64,000 nt of DNA from Streptomyces sp. NBC_00536 (GTDB lineage: Bacteria > Actinomycetota > Actinomycetes > Streptomycetales > Streptomycetaceae): NCBI RefSeq assembly GCF_036346295.1, contig NZ_CP107819.1, forward strand, positions 7,626,001 through 7,690,000. Reading direction: 5' to 3'. Of this stretch, positions 16,758 through 24,592 are shown in pieces. The translations under genes and the position numbers were made by a program. A model generated the notes under the pieces. That model made no database searches. It was given only the letters and a program-made list of their open reading frames with translations, and was not told the DNA's origin. The first letter of the stretch is position 1; the number at the start of each line of letters is the position of its first letter.

Positions 16758-18308
16758 ATGAGACTTCGCGTGAGGACGTACACGGGGACATACATGAGGA
16801 CGGTCGCCGCGCTCGCGGTGGGCGGCGTACTGCTGACCGGGTGCAGTGCGGGCAGCGGCTCGCGCAGTGCGGACCAGAGAGCATCGGGGGGCATCCGCCA
16901 CGCCGCCCCGGACGGCGGCGGCCGCACCCCGGACCCCGGGCAGGCCGAGGGGGAGACCGACGGGGCGAAACGGACCGCGCCGCCCGCCGACTACCTCTCC
17001 ACCTTCGCCCTGGACGTGGACACCGCGAGCTACGGCTTCGCCCGCCGCACCATCGGTTCGGGCCGCCTGCCGGACCCGGAGACCGTCCGGCCCGAGGAGT
17101 TCGTCAACAGCTTCCGCCAGGACTACCGCAGCCCGGACGGCAACGGCTTCTCCGTCACCGTCGACGGCGCCCGGACCGGCGCGGACGGCTGGTCGCTGAT
17201 GCGGGTCGGGCTCACCACCAGGGCCCCCGCCGCGGACTCGGTCCGCAAGCCCGCCGCGCTCACCTTCGTCGTCGACATCTCCGGTTCCATGGCCGAGCCG
17301 GGGCGCCTGGACCTGGTCCGCACCTCCATGGAGCTGATGGCCGACCGGCTGCGCGACGACGACTCGATCGCCCTGGTCACCTTCAGCGACAAGGCGAAGA
17401 CGCGGATCCCGATGACCCGCCTCGGTGGCAACCGCGAGCACGTCCACGAGGTCATCTCCGGTCTGCGGCCCGACAGTTCCACCAATGTCGAGGCCGGGGT
17501 GACCCGCGGCTACGAGGAGGCGGTCAAGGGCCTGCGCGAGGGCGCCACCAACCGGGTCGTGGTCCTCTCGGACGGCCTCGCCAACTCCGGTGACACCTCG
17601 GCCGACGGGATCCTCGAACGGGTCGAGAAGGCGCGCAAGGACAAGGGCATCACCCTGTTCGGCGTCGGCGTAGGCAGTGATTACGGCGACCGGCTGATGG
17701 AGACCCTCGCCGACCGCGGTGACGGGCACACCGTCTACGTCTCCGACCCCGAGCAGGCGCGCAAGGTCTTCTGCGACGACCTGCCGGCCCAGATAGACCT
17801 GCGGGCCCGCGACGCCAAGGCGCAGGTCGCCTTCGACCCGCAGACCGTGGAGTCGTTCCGGCTGATCGGCTACGAGAACCGGCGCGTCGCCGACCAGGAC
17901 TTCCGCAACGACGCGGTGGACGGCGGCGAGGTCGGCCCGGGCCACAGCGTCACCGCCCTGTACGCCGTCCGTACGCGCCCGGGGGCCGCCGGGCACGTGG
18001 CGACGGCCACCGTCCGCTGGCTCGATCCGGCCACCCGGGCCCCGCACGAGGAGTCGGCCTCCGTCGAGGCGGCCGCGCTGACCGGCCGTGCGTGGACCGA
18101 GGCCGACGCCCGTTTCCAGGTCACCGCCGTGGCCGCGTACTTCGCCTCGGCGCTGCGCGAGCGCGGGGGCGGCTGGGAGCCCGTACCCGGCGCCCTCCCG
18201 CTCGACCGGCTCGCGGAGCGGGCGGCGACGGTGGCGGACCTGACGGAGGACGCGGACGTGCGCGGGCTCGCCGACACCGTCCGGCAGGCCTCCCGACTGA
18301 TGGGGTGA
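16758..18308 (+). CDS. von Willebrand factor A-domain lipoprotein (YfbK-like)
   Basis: A 516-residue membrane-anchored lipoprotein. A signal peptide ends in the lipobox LLTGCS near residue 32. A conserved N-terminal vWF_A-associated block follows (STFALDVDTASYGFARRTI, RPEEFVNSFRQDY). The vWA domain then carries a complete MIDAS motif: DISGS, a Thr in SSTNVEAG, and Asp in VVVLSDGLANSG. The C-terminal domain resembles the DUF3520 part of E. coli YfbK. It probably binds a protein or cell-wall ligand outside the membrane in a metal-dependent way. The start is fixed by AACGGAGGAG. A hairpin just past the stop ends the transcript. Confidence 0.87.
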   Translation: MRLRVRTYTGTYMRTVAALAVGGVLLTGCSAGSGSRSADQRASGGIRHAAPDGGGRTPDPGQAEGETDGAKRTAPPADYLSTFALDVDTASYGFARRTIGSGRLPDPETVRPEEFVNSFRQDYRSPDGNGFSVTVDGARTGADGWSLMRVGLTTRAPAADSVRKPAALTFVVDISGSMAEPGRLDLVRTSMELMADRLRDDDSIALVTFSDKAKTRIPMTRLGGNREHVHEVISGLRPDSSTNVEAGVTRGYEEAVKGLREGATNRVVVLSDGLANSGDTSADGILERVEKARKDKGITLFGVGVGSDYGDRLMETLADRGDGHTVYVSDPEQARKVFCDDLPAQIDLRARDAKAQVAFDPQTVESFRLIGYENRRVADQDFRNDAVDGGEVGPGHSVTALYAVRTRPGAAGHVATATVRWLDPATRAPHEESASVEAAALTGRAWTEADARFQVTAVAAYFASALRERGGGWEPVPGALPLDRLAERAATVADLTEDADVRGLADTVRQASRLMG

Positions 18309-18328
18309 TTTCAGGCAGTGGCCTGAAA
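18309..18328 (+). terminator. Hairpin terminator after the vWA lipoprotein gene
   Basis: A perfect 8-bp stem, TTTCAGGC (18309-18316) and GCCTGAAA (18321-18328), with loop AGTG begins at the base after the stop codon. There is no T-tract, as is usual in Streptomyces. Confidence 0.65.
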
Positions 18329-18400
18329 CGACCGCCAAGTGCTGTCAGGATGCCGTCTTCCATTCACCGGGGCGACATCCGGGACTCCAGTAATGGGCTC

Positions 18401-18416
18401 AGTTGTCCATACAACT
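18401..18416. promoter_or_regulatory. GntR-type operator in front of the phosphonate transporter operon
   Basis: AGTTGT-CCAT-ACAACT is a 6-bp inverted repeat with a 4-bp spacer, ending 12 bp before the GTG of the binding-protein gene and just ahead of its ribosome-binding site (TTGGAG). The same half-sites and spacing recur at 25759-25774 before the C-P cleavage genes. The form fits HutC/PhnF-subfamily GntR operators, and a GntR/UTRA gene ends this operon. Repression at this site is inferred. Confidence 0.75.
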
Positions 18417-18428
18417 TGGAGCCCCCAC

Positions 18429-19586
18429 GTGATCACCGCTCACACCCGGACCGTCGCCCTCGCCGCCGGTCTCGTCCTCTCCACCCTGGCCCTCTCGGCC
18501 TGTGGCGCCGCCCCCGACAAGGCGGCCGCCACGACCAAGGACGGCAAGAACGCCGCCACCGCGGCCTCCGCCGCCGACTTCGGCGGTATGGACGCGCTGG
18601 TCGCCGCCGCCAAGAAGGAAGGCACGCTCAACGCCATCGCCATCCCGCGCGACTGGGCGAACTACGGCGCCCTGATCGACGGCTTCACCAAGAAGTACGC
18701 GATCCAGGTCAAGGTGGAGAACCCGGACGGTTCCAGCTCGGACGAGGTCAACGCGGTGAAGTCCCGCAAGGGCCAGGACCGCGCCCCGGACGTCCTCGAC
18801 CTCGGCGCGGCCTTCGCCCAGTCCGCGGCCGCCGAGAACCTGCTCGCCCCGTACAAGGTCACCGCCTTCGACAAGATCCCCGAGGGCCAGCGCGACCCGC
18901 AGGCCCGCTGGTTCAACGACTACGGCGGCTACGTCTCCATCGGCTGCGACGCCAAGCGCGTCAAGGTCTGCCCGCAGACCTTCGCGGACCTCCTCAAGCC
19001 CGAGTACAAGGGCCAGGTCGCCCTCAACGGCAACCCCACCAAGTCCGGCTCCGCCTACGCGGGCGTCTTCGCCGCCTCCCTCGCGAGCGGTGGCTCCTTC
19101 GACAACATCCAGCCCGGCCTCGACTTCTTCGGCAAGCTGAAGCAGAACGGGAACTACAACCCCGTCGAGTCCACCCCAGCCACCGTCGAGAAGGGCGAGA
19201 CGCCCATCAGCATCGACTGGGACTACCTGAACGCCGGGTACGCCGAGCAGTTCAAGCCCAAGGGCATCGACTGGAAGGTCGCCGTCCCCGCCGACGGCCA
19301 GTTCGCCCAGTACTACTCCCAGGCGATCAACAAGGACGCCCCGCACCCGGCGGCCGCCCGCCTGTGGCAGGAGTACCTGTACAGCGCCGAGGGCCAGAAC
19401 CTGTGGCTCAAGGGCCACGCCCGCCCGGTGCTGATGCCCGTCATGGAGGCCGACGGCACCCTCGACAAGACCGCTGCCGCCGCCCTGCCCCCGGTCACCG
19501 GCAGCCCCAGGTTCCCGAGCCAGGAGCAGACCGCCAAGGCCAAGGAAACCCTGGCCGGCGGCTGGGCCAAGGCCATCGCCGGCTGA
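18429..19586 (+). CDS. Phosphonate (2-aminoethylphosphonate-type) ABC transporter substrate-binding lipoprotein
   Basis: A 385-residue periplasmic-binding-protein-fold lipoprotein. The signal peptide ends in LSACG (lipobox Cys near residue 22). GMDALVAAAKKEGTLNAIAIPRDWANYGALIDGFTKKY is typical of the iron(III)/2-aminoethylphosphonate-type class of binding proteins. It should capture substrate outside the membrane for the two permeases and ATPase that follow. The GTG at 18429 has GGAG eight bases upstream. Linkage to TmpA/TmpB-like oxygenases argues for an aminoethylphosphonate ligand rather than iron. Confidence 0.82.
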   Translation: MITAHTRTVALAAGLVLSTLALSACGAAPDKAAATTKDGKNAATAASAADFGGMDALVAAAKKEGTLNAIAIPRDWANYGALIDGFTKKYAIQVKVENPDGSSSDEVNAVKSRKGQDRAPDVLDLGAAFAQSAAAENLLAPYKVTAFDKIPEGQRDPQARWFNDYGGYVSIGCDAKRVKVCPQTFADLLKPEYKGQVALNGNPTKSGSAYAGVFAASLASGGSFDNIQPGLDFFGKLKQNGNYNPVESTPATVEKGETPISIDWDYLNAGYAEQFKPKGIDWKVAVPADGQFAQYYSQAINKDAPHPAAARLWQEYLYSAEGQNLWLKGHARPVLMPVMEADGTLDKTAAAALPPVTGSPRFPSQEQTAKAKETLAGGWAKAIAG

Positions 19587-19593
19587 CGCGCAG

Positions 19594-20589
19594 ATGACCC
19601 CCCACGCCTCGACCGCCGCCACGCCGGGCCCCGTGCCCGGCGCGGCGGCGGCCCCCGCCCCCGCCCCCGCGCGGTCCGCCCTGCCGCGGCCGCGCCCCGA
19701 GGCCGGCCCCGCCGCCCGCCCCGGATCCCGGCCCGGCCGCGGACCCCGGCGCCGCCCCGGCGCCTGGCTCGCCGCCGTCCCGCTGCTGCTCCTGGTCGGC
19801 CTCGCCTTCGGCCTCCCGGCCCTGGCCATGGTCTTCGGCGCCTTCAGCGTCAAGGACCCGGTCGCCGGCACCACCGCCTACGGCATGGACAACCTCACCC
19901 GCTCCGTCGACGGCGCCTACCGCACCGCCCTCATCGGCAGCGTGAAACTGTCCGCGCTCACCGCCGCCGCGGGCGCCCTCCTCGGGCTCCTCGTCGCGCA
20001 GGCCGTCGTCAGCTCCCGCAGCCGCGCGCTGCGCGAGGCCGTACTGACCGCGTCCGGGGTGCTCGCCAACTTCGGCGGCGTCCCGCTGGCCTTCGCCTTC
20101 GTCGCCACCCTCGGCAACGCGGGCGTCCTCACCACGGGCCTCGGCCTCGGCGCCCACGGCTGGTCCCTCTACGGCTTCTGGGGCCTGTCGCTGACCTACC
20201 TCTACTTCCTGGTCCCGCTGATGGTCCTCACCGTGGCCCCCGCCCTCGACGGGCTGCGCCCCCAGTGGCGCGAGGCCGCCCAGGACTGCGGCGCCTCCAC
20301 CTGGGACTACTGGCGGCACATCGGGATCCCCGTCCTGCTGCCCACCCTCCTCGGCGGGTTCGTCCTGCTCTTCGGCAGCGCCTTCGCCGCCTACGCCACC
20401 GCCGCCGCCATGGTCGGCAGCTCCGTCCCCCTCGTCACCATGCAGATCGCCGACGCCCTCTCCGGGAACGTCCTGATCGGCCAGGAGAACGTGGCGCTCG
20501 CGCTCAGCCTGGACATGGTGCTGGTCGCGGTGCTCGTGATGGCCGTCCACCTGCCCCTCCAGCGAAGGAGCACCCGATGGCTCGCCTGA
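19594..20589 (+). CDS. ABC transporter permease, phosphonate importer (first subunit)
   Basis: A 331-residue inner-membrane permease. The first 60 residues are an unusual Ala/Pro/Arg-rich cytoplasmic extension; six or so membrane helices follow. The EAA-like loop that docks on the ATPase reads WREAAQDCGASTWDYWRHIGIPVLLP near residue 230. It begins 7 bp after the binding-protein stop and overlaps the next permease by 13 bp, so all are coupled. Confidence 0.85.
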   Translation: MTPHASTAATPGPVPGAAAAPAPAPARSALPRPRPEAGPAARPGSRPGRGPRRRPGAWLAAVPLLLLVGLAFGLPALAMVFGAFSVKDPVAGTTAYGMDNLTRSVDGAYRTALIGSVKLSALTAAAGALLGLLVAQAVVSSRSRALREAVLTASGVLANFGGVPLAFAFVATLGNAGVLTTGLGLGAHGWSLYGFWGLSLTYLYFLVPLMVLTVAPALDGLRPQWREAAQDCGASTWDYWRHIGIPVLLPTLLGGFVLLFGSAFAAYATAAAMVGSSVPLVTMQIADALSGNVLIGQENVALALSLDMVLVAVLVMAVHLPLQRRSTRWLA

Positions 20590-21464
20590 ACCCGGCGACC
20601 CTCATCCCGGCGGTCCGGGTCCGGGGAAGGCTGCGGCCCGGCCGCACGGTCGTCCTGCTGCTGGCCGCGACGTACTTCCTCGTCCCGCTGCTGGCCTCGG
20701 CGGTCTTCACGCTCGACATCCCGGGCCAGGGCTGGACCCTCTCCGCCTACACCCGGATCGTGCACGCCGAGGGCTTCCTCACCGCCCTGACCCTCTCCCT
20801 CGGCCTGGCCGCGGCGACCGTGGCCCTGGTGCTGCTGGTCACCGTCCCGGCCGCCGTCGCGGTCCGGCTCGGGGCGCCCCGGCTGCGCTCCGTCCTGGAA
20901 GTCGTCTGCACCCTGCCGCTCGTGGTGCCGCCGGTCGCGCTGACCGCCGGGATCAGCACCGTCCTGCGCTGGGGCCCCGAGCAGCTCGCCGCGACCCCGC
21001 TCTACCAGACCTTCGTGGCCGTCCAGAACCCCTCCTTCCCGCTGATCCTGGTCCTGGCCTACGCCGTGATGGCCCTGCCGTTCGTCTACCGCGCGCTCGA
21101 CGCCGGACTGCGCGCGGTGGACGTACGGACCCTCGTGGAGGCGGCCCGTGACCTCGGGGCGTCCTGGCCCCGCGCGCTGGTCCTCGCCGTCCTGCCCAAC
21201 CTGCGCGGCGCGCTCCTCAACGCGTCCTTCCTCGCGCTGGCCCTGGTCCTGGGCGAGTTCACCGTCGCCCAGCTGCTCGGCTTCGAACCGTTCACCGTGT
21301 GGGTTGTCCAGGCCTCCGGCTCCGACGCCCGGCTGTCCGTCGCCGTGTCCCTGCTGAGCCTGTTGCTGACCTGGATCCTGCTGCTCGCCCTGACGGTGGC
21401 CGGCCGCAAACGCCACCACCGCACCTCCCGCACGAAGTCCGTATCCGTAGGAGTCACCCCCTGA
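20577..21464 (+). CDS. ABC transporter permease, phosphonate importer (second subunit)
   Basis: A 295-residue permease with about six helices. The ATPase-docking loop is VEAARDLGASWPRALVLAVLPNLRG near residue 195. GAAGGAG lies just upstream of ATG 20577. The two permeases probably form a heterodimeric channel. The stop codon overlaps the ATPase start by one base (TGATG). Confidence 0.87.
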   Translation: MARLNPATLIPAVRVRGRLRPGRTVVLLLAATYFLVPLLASAVFTLDIPGQGWTLSAYTRIVHAEGFLTALTLSLGLAAATVALVLLVTVPAAVAVRLGAPRLRSVLEVVCTLPLVVPPVALTAGISTVLRWGPEQLAATPLYQTFVAVQNPSFPLILVLAYAVMALPFVYRALDAGLRAVDVRTLVEAARDLGASWPRALVLAVLPNLRGALLNASFLALALVLGEFTVAQLLGFEPFTVWVVQASGSDARLSVAVSLLSLLLTWILLLALTVAGRKRHHRTSRTKSVSVGVTP

Positions 21465-22567
21465 TGAACGCGATGACCGCGACCCGCACCGGAGCCAGCC
21501 TCGAACTGCGCGGCCTGCGCCGGGAATTCGGCTCGGCCGTGGCCCTCGACGGGCTCGACCTGGACGTGGCCCCGGGTGAACTCCTCGCCCTCCTCGGCCC
21601 GTCGGGCTGCGGCAAGACCACCGCCCTGCGCGTCCTCGCCGGGTTCGAACGGCCCGACGCCGGACAGGTTCTGCTCGACGGCAAGGACATCGTGCCGGTC
21701 CCGGCCAACCGCCGTGACACCGCGATGGTGTTCCAGTCGTACAGCCTCTTCCCGCACCTGAACGCCGCCGACAACGTCGGGTTCGGCCTGCGGATGCGCA
21801 AGGCGCCCGCCGCCGAACGGCGCACCCGCGCCGCCGAACTCCTCGAACTGGTCGGCCTGCCCGGCCACGGCGACCGCTACCCGCACCAGCTCTCCGGCGG
21901 CCAGCAGCAGCGCGTCGCCCTGGCCCGCGCCCTCGCCCTCCAGCCCCGGCTGCTGCTCCTCGACGAGCCGCTCTCCGCTCTCGACGCCCAGGTCCGGGTG
22001 ACGCTGCGCGAGGAGATCCGCCGCCTCCAGCTGGAGCTGGGCATCACCACCGTCTTCGTCACCCACGACCAGGAAGAGGCCCTCTCGATGGCCGACCGGG
22101 TCGCGGTCATGCGCGGCGGCCGCCTCGAACAGTGCGCCACCCCCACCGAGTTGTACGCCCGCCCCGCCACCGGATTCGTCGCCGGCTTCATCGGCGCCAT
22201 GAACCGCGTCCCCGCACGGGCCGCCGCCGACGGGACCGTCGAAGTGCTCGGCGTCCGGCTGCCCGTCGACGGACCGGCGCCCGCGCCCGGCCCCGTCGAG
22301 GCGCTGCTGCGCCCCGAGAGCCTGGAGGTCACCGCCCAGGACGACGGCCCCGGCCGCGTCCTCGCCACCGCCTTCCACGGCCCGACCGTACGGGTCCGCA
22401 TCGAGCTGACCGACGGCGCGGACGCGGGGACCGAGCTGAAGGCCGACGTCCCCACGCACGCCGCGGCCGCCCTGCTGCCCGGCGCGCGCGTCACCGTACG
22501 CCCGCAGCCGCGCCCCGTGCTGCTCGCCGTCCCCGACGTCCAGGACGTCCAGGACGGCCCGGCATGA
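21464..22567 (+). CDS. ABC transporter ATP-binding protein, phosphonate importer
   Basis: A 367-residue ATPase of the spermidine/iron/phosphonate (MalK-like) class. Walker A GPSGCGKTT is near residue 45, the Q-loop VFQSYSLFPH, signature LSGGQQQRVALARAL, Walker B LLLLDEPLSALD and switch THDQEEALSMADR follow. The last third (from about residue 240) is a TOBE-type regulatory domain. It energises uptake through the two upstream permeases. The last four bases overlap the HAD gene. Confidence 0.9.
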   Translation: MNAMTATRTGASLELRGLRREFGSAVALDGLDLDVAPGELLALLGPSGCGKTTALRVLAGFERPDAGQVLLDGKDIVPVPANRRDTAMVFQSYSLFPHLNAADNVGFGLRMRKAPAAERRTRAAELLELVGLPGHGDRYPHQLSGGQQQRVALARALALQPRLLLLDEPLSALDAQVRVTLREEIRRLQLELGITTVFVTHDQEEALSMADRVAVMRGGRLEQCATPTELYARPATGFVAGFIGAMNRVPARAAADGTVEVLGVRLPVDGPAPAPGPVEALLRPESLEVTAQDDGPGRVLATAFHGPTVRVRIELTDGADAGTELKADVPTHAAAALLPGARVTVRPQPRPVLLAVPDVQDVQDGPA

Positions 22568-23205
22568 GCCTGCAGGCGGTCCTCTTCGACATGGACGGCA
22601 CCCTGGTCGACACCGAGGGCGTGTGGCTGGAGGTGGTCGAGGCCGCCGCCGCACGCCGGGGGCGCGCCCTGGACCCCGCCCGCCGCACCGCGGTGACCGG
22701 GCGCTCCGTCGAGGACGCCGCCGCGCTGCTGGCCCGGTACCTGGACGCGCGGGAGCCGGACCTCGCCGCCGAACTCGGGGACGGCTTCGCCGCGCGGCTC
22801 GCCGCCGGCACCGTCCCGCGCCCCGGTGCGCTGCGGCTGCTCGCCGCGCTGCGCGCCGAATCCGTCCCCACCGCCCTGGTGTCGGCCTCGCCGCGCGCCG
22901 TGGTCCACCAGGTCGCGGGGACCCTGGACGGGCACCGCTTCGACGCGCTGTTCGGCGCGGAGGACACCGTACGGACCAAGCCCGAGCCGGACCCGTACCT
23001 GGCGGCCGCCCTCGCGCTCGGCGCCGCACCGGACCGCTGCGTCGCCGTCGAGGACAGCGCCACCGGCGTGACCTCCGCGCTCGCCGCGGGCTGCCGCGTG
23101 CTCGGGGTCCCCTCCACCGAACCGCTGGCCCCCGCACCCGGGTTGACCCTGCTCGGCTCGCTCGCGGACGCGGACCCCGCGCTGCTGCGCGCGCTGTGCG
23201 CGTGA
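22564..23205 (+). CDS. HAD-superfamily hydrolase in the phosphonate operon
   Basis: A 213-residue HAD subfamily IA phosphatase. Motif I DMDGTLVDTE holds the nucleophile Asp9 and acid Asp11; motif II is LVSAS, the Lys is in TKPEPDPY, and motif IV is VEDSATGV. It resembles beta-phosphoglucomutase-like and phosphatase HADs; the cap lacks an obvious Schiff-base Lys that would make it phosphonoacetaldehyde hydrolase. The operon position suggests phosphate release from a phosphonate-derived ester. ATGA overlap with the ATPase gene. Confidence 0.8.
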   Translation: MSLQAVLFDMDGTLVDTEGVWLEVVEAAAARRGRALDPARRTAVTGRSVEDAAALLARYLDAREPDLAAELGDGFAARLAAGTVPRPGALRLLAALRAESVPTALVSASPRAVVHQVAGTLDGHRFDALFGAEDTVRTKPEPDPYLAAALALGAAPDRCVAVEDSATGVTSALAAGCRVLGVPSTEPLAPAPGLTLLGSLADADPALLRALCA

Positions 23206-23263
23206 GCGGCGCCGGGCGCACTCCAACCGCGGTGCGCACGCGCACACATGGCAAGCTTGATCC

Positions 23264-24016
23264 GTGAACCAGGCACCCCGCAAAACCCCGTTGTACCTCC
23301 GCGTCGCCGCCGACCTGCGGACCGCCATCACGGCGGGCGAATACGGATCCGGGGCCAGACTGCCCGCGGAGGACGAACTCGCCCGCCGTCACGGCGTGTC
23401 CAGGGGTACGGTCCGCCAGGCGCTCGCCGCGCTGCGCACCGACGGCCTCATCACCTCGCGCCGGGGCACCCGCCGGGTGGTCCTGGCCGCGCCCGGCGAC
23501 GCGGGCTCCGCGGAACTGCGCAGCTTCACCCGGTGGGCACGCTCGCTCGGCCGTGAACCGGGGGGCCGGACGGTCGCGGTGGACCGGGTGGCGGCCGACG
23601 CCGAAGAGGCCGAACACCTGCGGATCGGCCCCGGGGACACGGTCTACCGGGTGCGGCGGCTGCGGACGCTGGCCGGGGCCCCGGTGATGGTGGAACGCAC
23701 GACCTACCCGGAGGCCGTCGGCGCCCTGGTCGCGGGCATGCCGCGGGACACCGTCTCGTACTCCGAGGAACTCGCCCTGCACGGCGTGCTGTTCATGGAC
23801 GCCCACCACACCATCGACCTCGTGGCGGCGGACGCGGACGACGCCGAACTGCTCGGCTGCCGGGCCGGGGAAGCGCTGCTGCGCGAGCGGCGGCGCTCCA
23901 CCGACCCGGCGGGCACCCCGATGGAGTGGTCGCAGGACCGCTACCTGCCGGGGACGGTGGCCTTCACGGTGCACACGACGGCGGCCAGCGCCCTCGGCCG
24001 CAGCCTCGCCCCCTGA
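23264..24016 (+). CDS. GntR family (HutC/UTRA) regulator, probable repressor of the phosphonate locus
   Basis: A 250-residue regulator. The winged HTH spans about residues 10-75 (YLRVAADLRTAITAGEYGSG, LPAEDELARRHGVSRGTVRQ-ALAALR, SRRGTRRVV). A UTRA effector domain follows (VYRVRRLRTLAGAPVMVERT, LRERRRSTDPAGTPMEWSQD, RYLPGTVAF). GTG at 23264 has no clear ribosome-binding site and may be leaderless. It is the last gene of the importer operon and is convergent with the oxygenase genes. Two identical-format palindromes (18401 and 25758) are its likely targets; the effector may be the phosphonate itself. Confidence 0.87.
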   Translation: MNQAPRKTPLYLRVAADLRTAITAGEYGSGARLPAEDELARRHGVSRGTVRQALAALRTDGLITSRRGTRRVVLAAPGDAGSAELRSFTRWARSLGREPGGRTVAVDRVAADAEEAEHLRIGPGDTVYRVRRLRTLAGAPVMVERTTYPEAVGALVAGMPRDTVSYSEELALHGVLFMDAHHTIDLVAADADDAELLGCRAGEALLRERRRSTDPAGTPMEWSQDRYLPGTVAFTVHTTAASALGRSLAP

Positions 24017-24029
24017 TCGGGGGCGAGGC
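24003..24029. terminator. Bidirectional terminator between the GntR gene and the HD-oxygenase gene
   Basis: A perfect 11-bp stem, GCCTCGCCCCC (24003-24013) and GGGGGCGAGGC (24019-24029), with loop TGATC spans the GntR stop codon. It lies 9 bp from the stop of the convergent HD-oxygenase gene. Its strength and place suit termination in both directions. Confidence 0.75.
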
Positions 24030-24037
24030 GCCGGCGG

Positions 24038-24592
24038 TCAGGCGCGCTGGACCAGCAGGGACGCCAGCAGCGGCCGGAAGTGGCCGAACCCGGGGGTGGG
24101 CATGTCCGGATCCTTGGCCCGCTCGTCCCAGCGGCGCACGGCGACCGCGTCGGCCGCCCCCGGCAACGCCTCGAAGGCGCGGGCCTGCTCCGCGGGCATC
24201 GGGCCGCCCTGCATCCGCAGGGTGTGCACGGAGGCCTCCGAGAGCAGGGCGAAGTAACCCGGTTCGACGGTGCACAGGTAGCGTTTGGCGGCCACGTGCA
24301 GCCGCACCGGCTCGGTGACCTCGGGCCCGAACCACTGCCCGAGCCAGTCCGCCCCGGTGTGGCTGTGCCGGTTGTCCTGGTGACCCTCCATCAGATCCCG
24401 TCCGGTGACCGCCCCTTGGAAGTGCCCGACATCGTGCAGCAGCGCGGCGGCGATCAGCGGCGCGGGCGCCCCGGCGGCTTCGGCGAGCGCGCCCGCCTGG
24501 AGCATGTGCCCGGCCTGGGTGACGGCCTCGCCCAGGTACTCGGCGCTGCCCTCGCCCTCGAAGAGCGTGGCCAGTTCGTCGAGCGGGTTCAT
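24038..24592 (-). CDS. HD-domain mixed-valence di-iron oxygenase, C-P bond cleaving (PhnZ/TmpB-like)
   Basis: A 184-residue HD-domain protein. Likely iron ligands are His29, His53-Asp54 (LLHDVGHF), His76 or His78 (DNRHSHTG), His99 and Asp156. Tyr19, Glu22, His57 and Lys103 fall at spacings I recall for the substrate-binding residues of PhnZ. PhnZ and TmpB use oxygen to split 1-hydroxy-2-(trimethyl)aminoethylphosphonate to glycine (or glycine betaine) and phosphate. The ATG overlaps the dioxygenase stop, so the two oxygenases are coupled and act in sequence. Confidence 0.85.
   Translation of the reverse strand: MNPLDELATLFEGEGSAEYLGEAVTQAGHMLQAGALAEAAGAPAPLIAAALLHDVGHFQGAVTGRDLMEGHQDNRHSHTGADWLGQWFGPEVTEPVRLHVAAKRYLCTVEPGYFALLSEASVHTLRMQGGPMPAEQARAFEALPGAADAVAVRRWDERAKDPDMPTPGFGHFRPLLASLLVQRA

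Noticed and set aside
18429..22567. Ferric iron ABC importer
   Set aside because: The binding protein resembles the iron class superficially, but linkage and shared operator with PhnZ/TmpB-type oxygenases favour a phosphonate substrate.
22564..23205. HAD gene as phosphonoacetaldehyde hydrolase (PhnX)
   Set aside because: No obvious cap-domain Schiff-base Lys, and no aminotransferase (PhnW) gene is present; the oxygenase pair explains C-P cleavage better.
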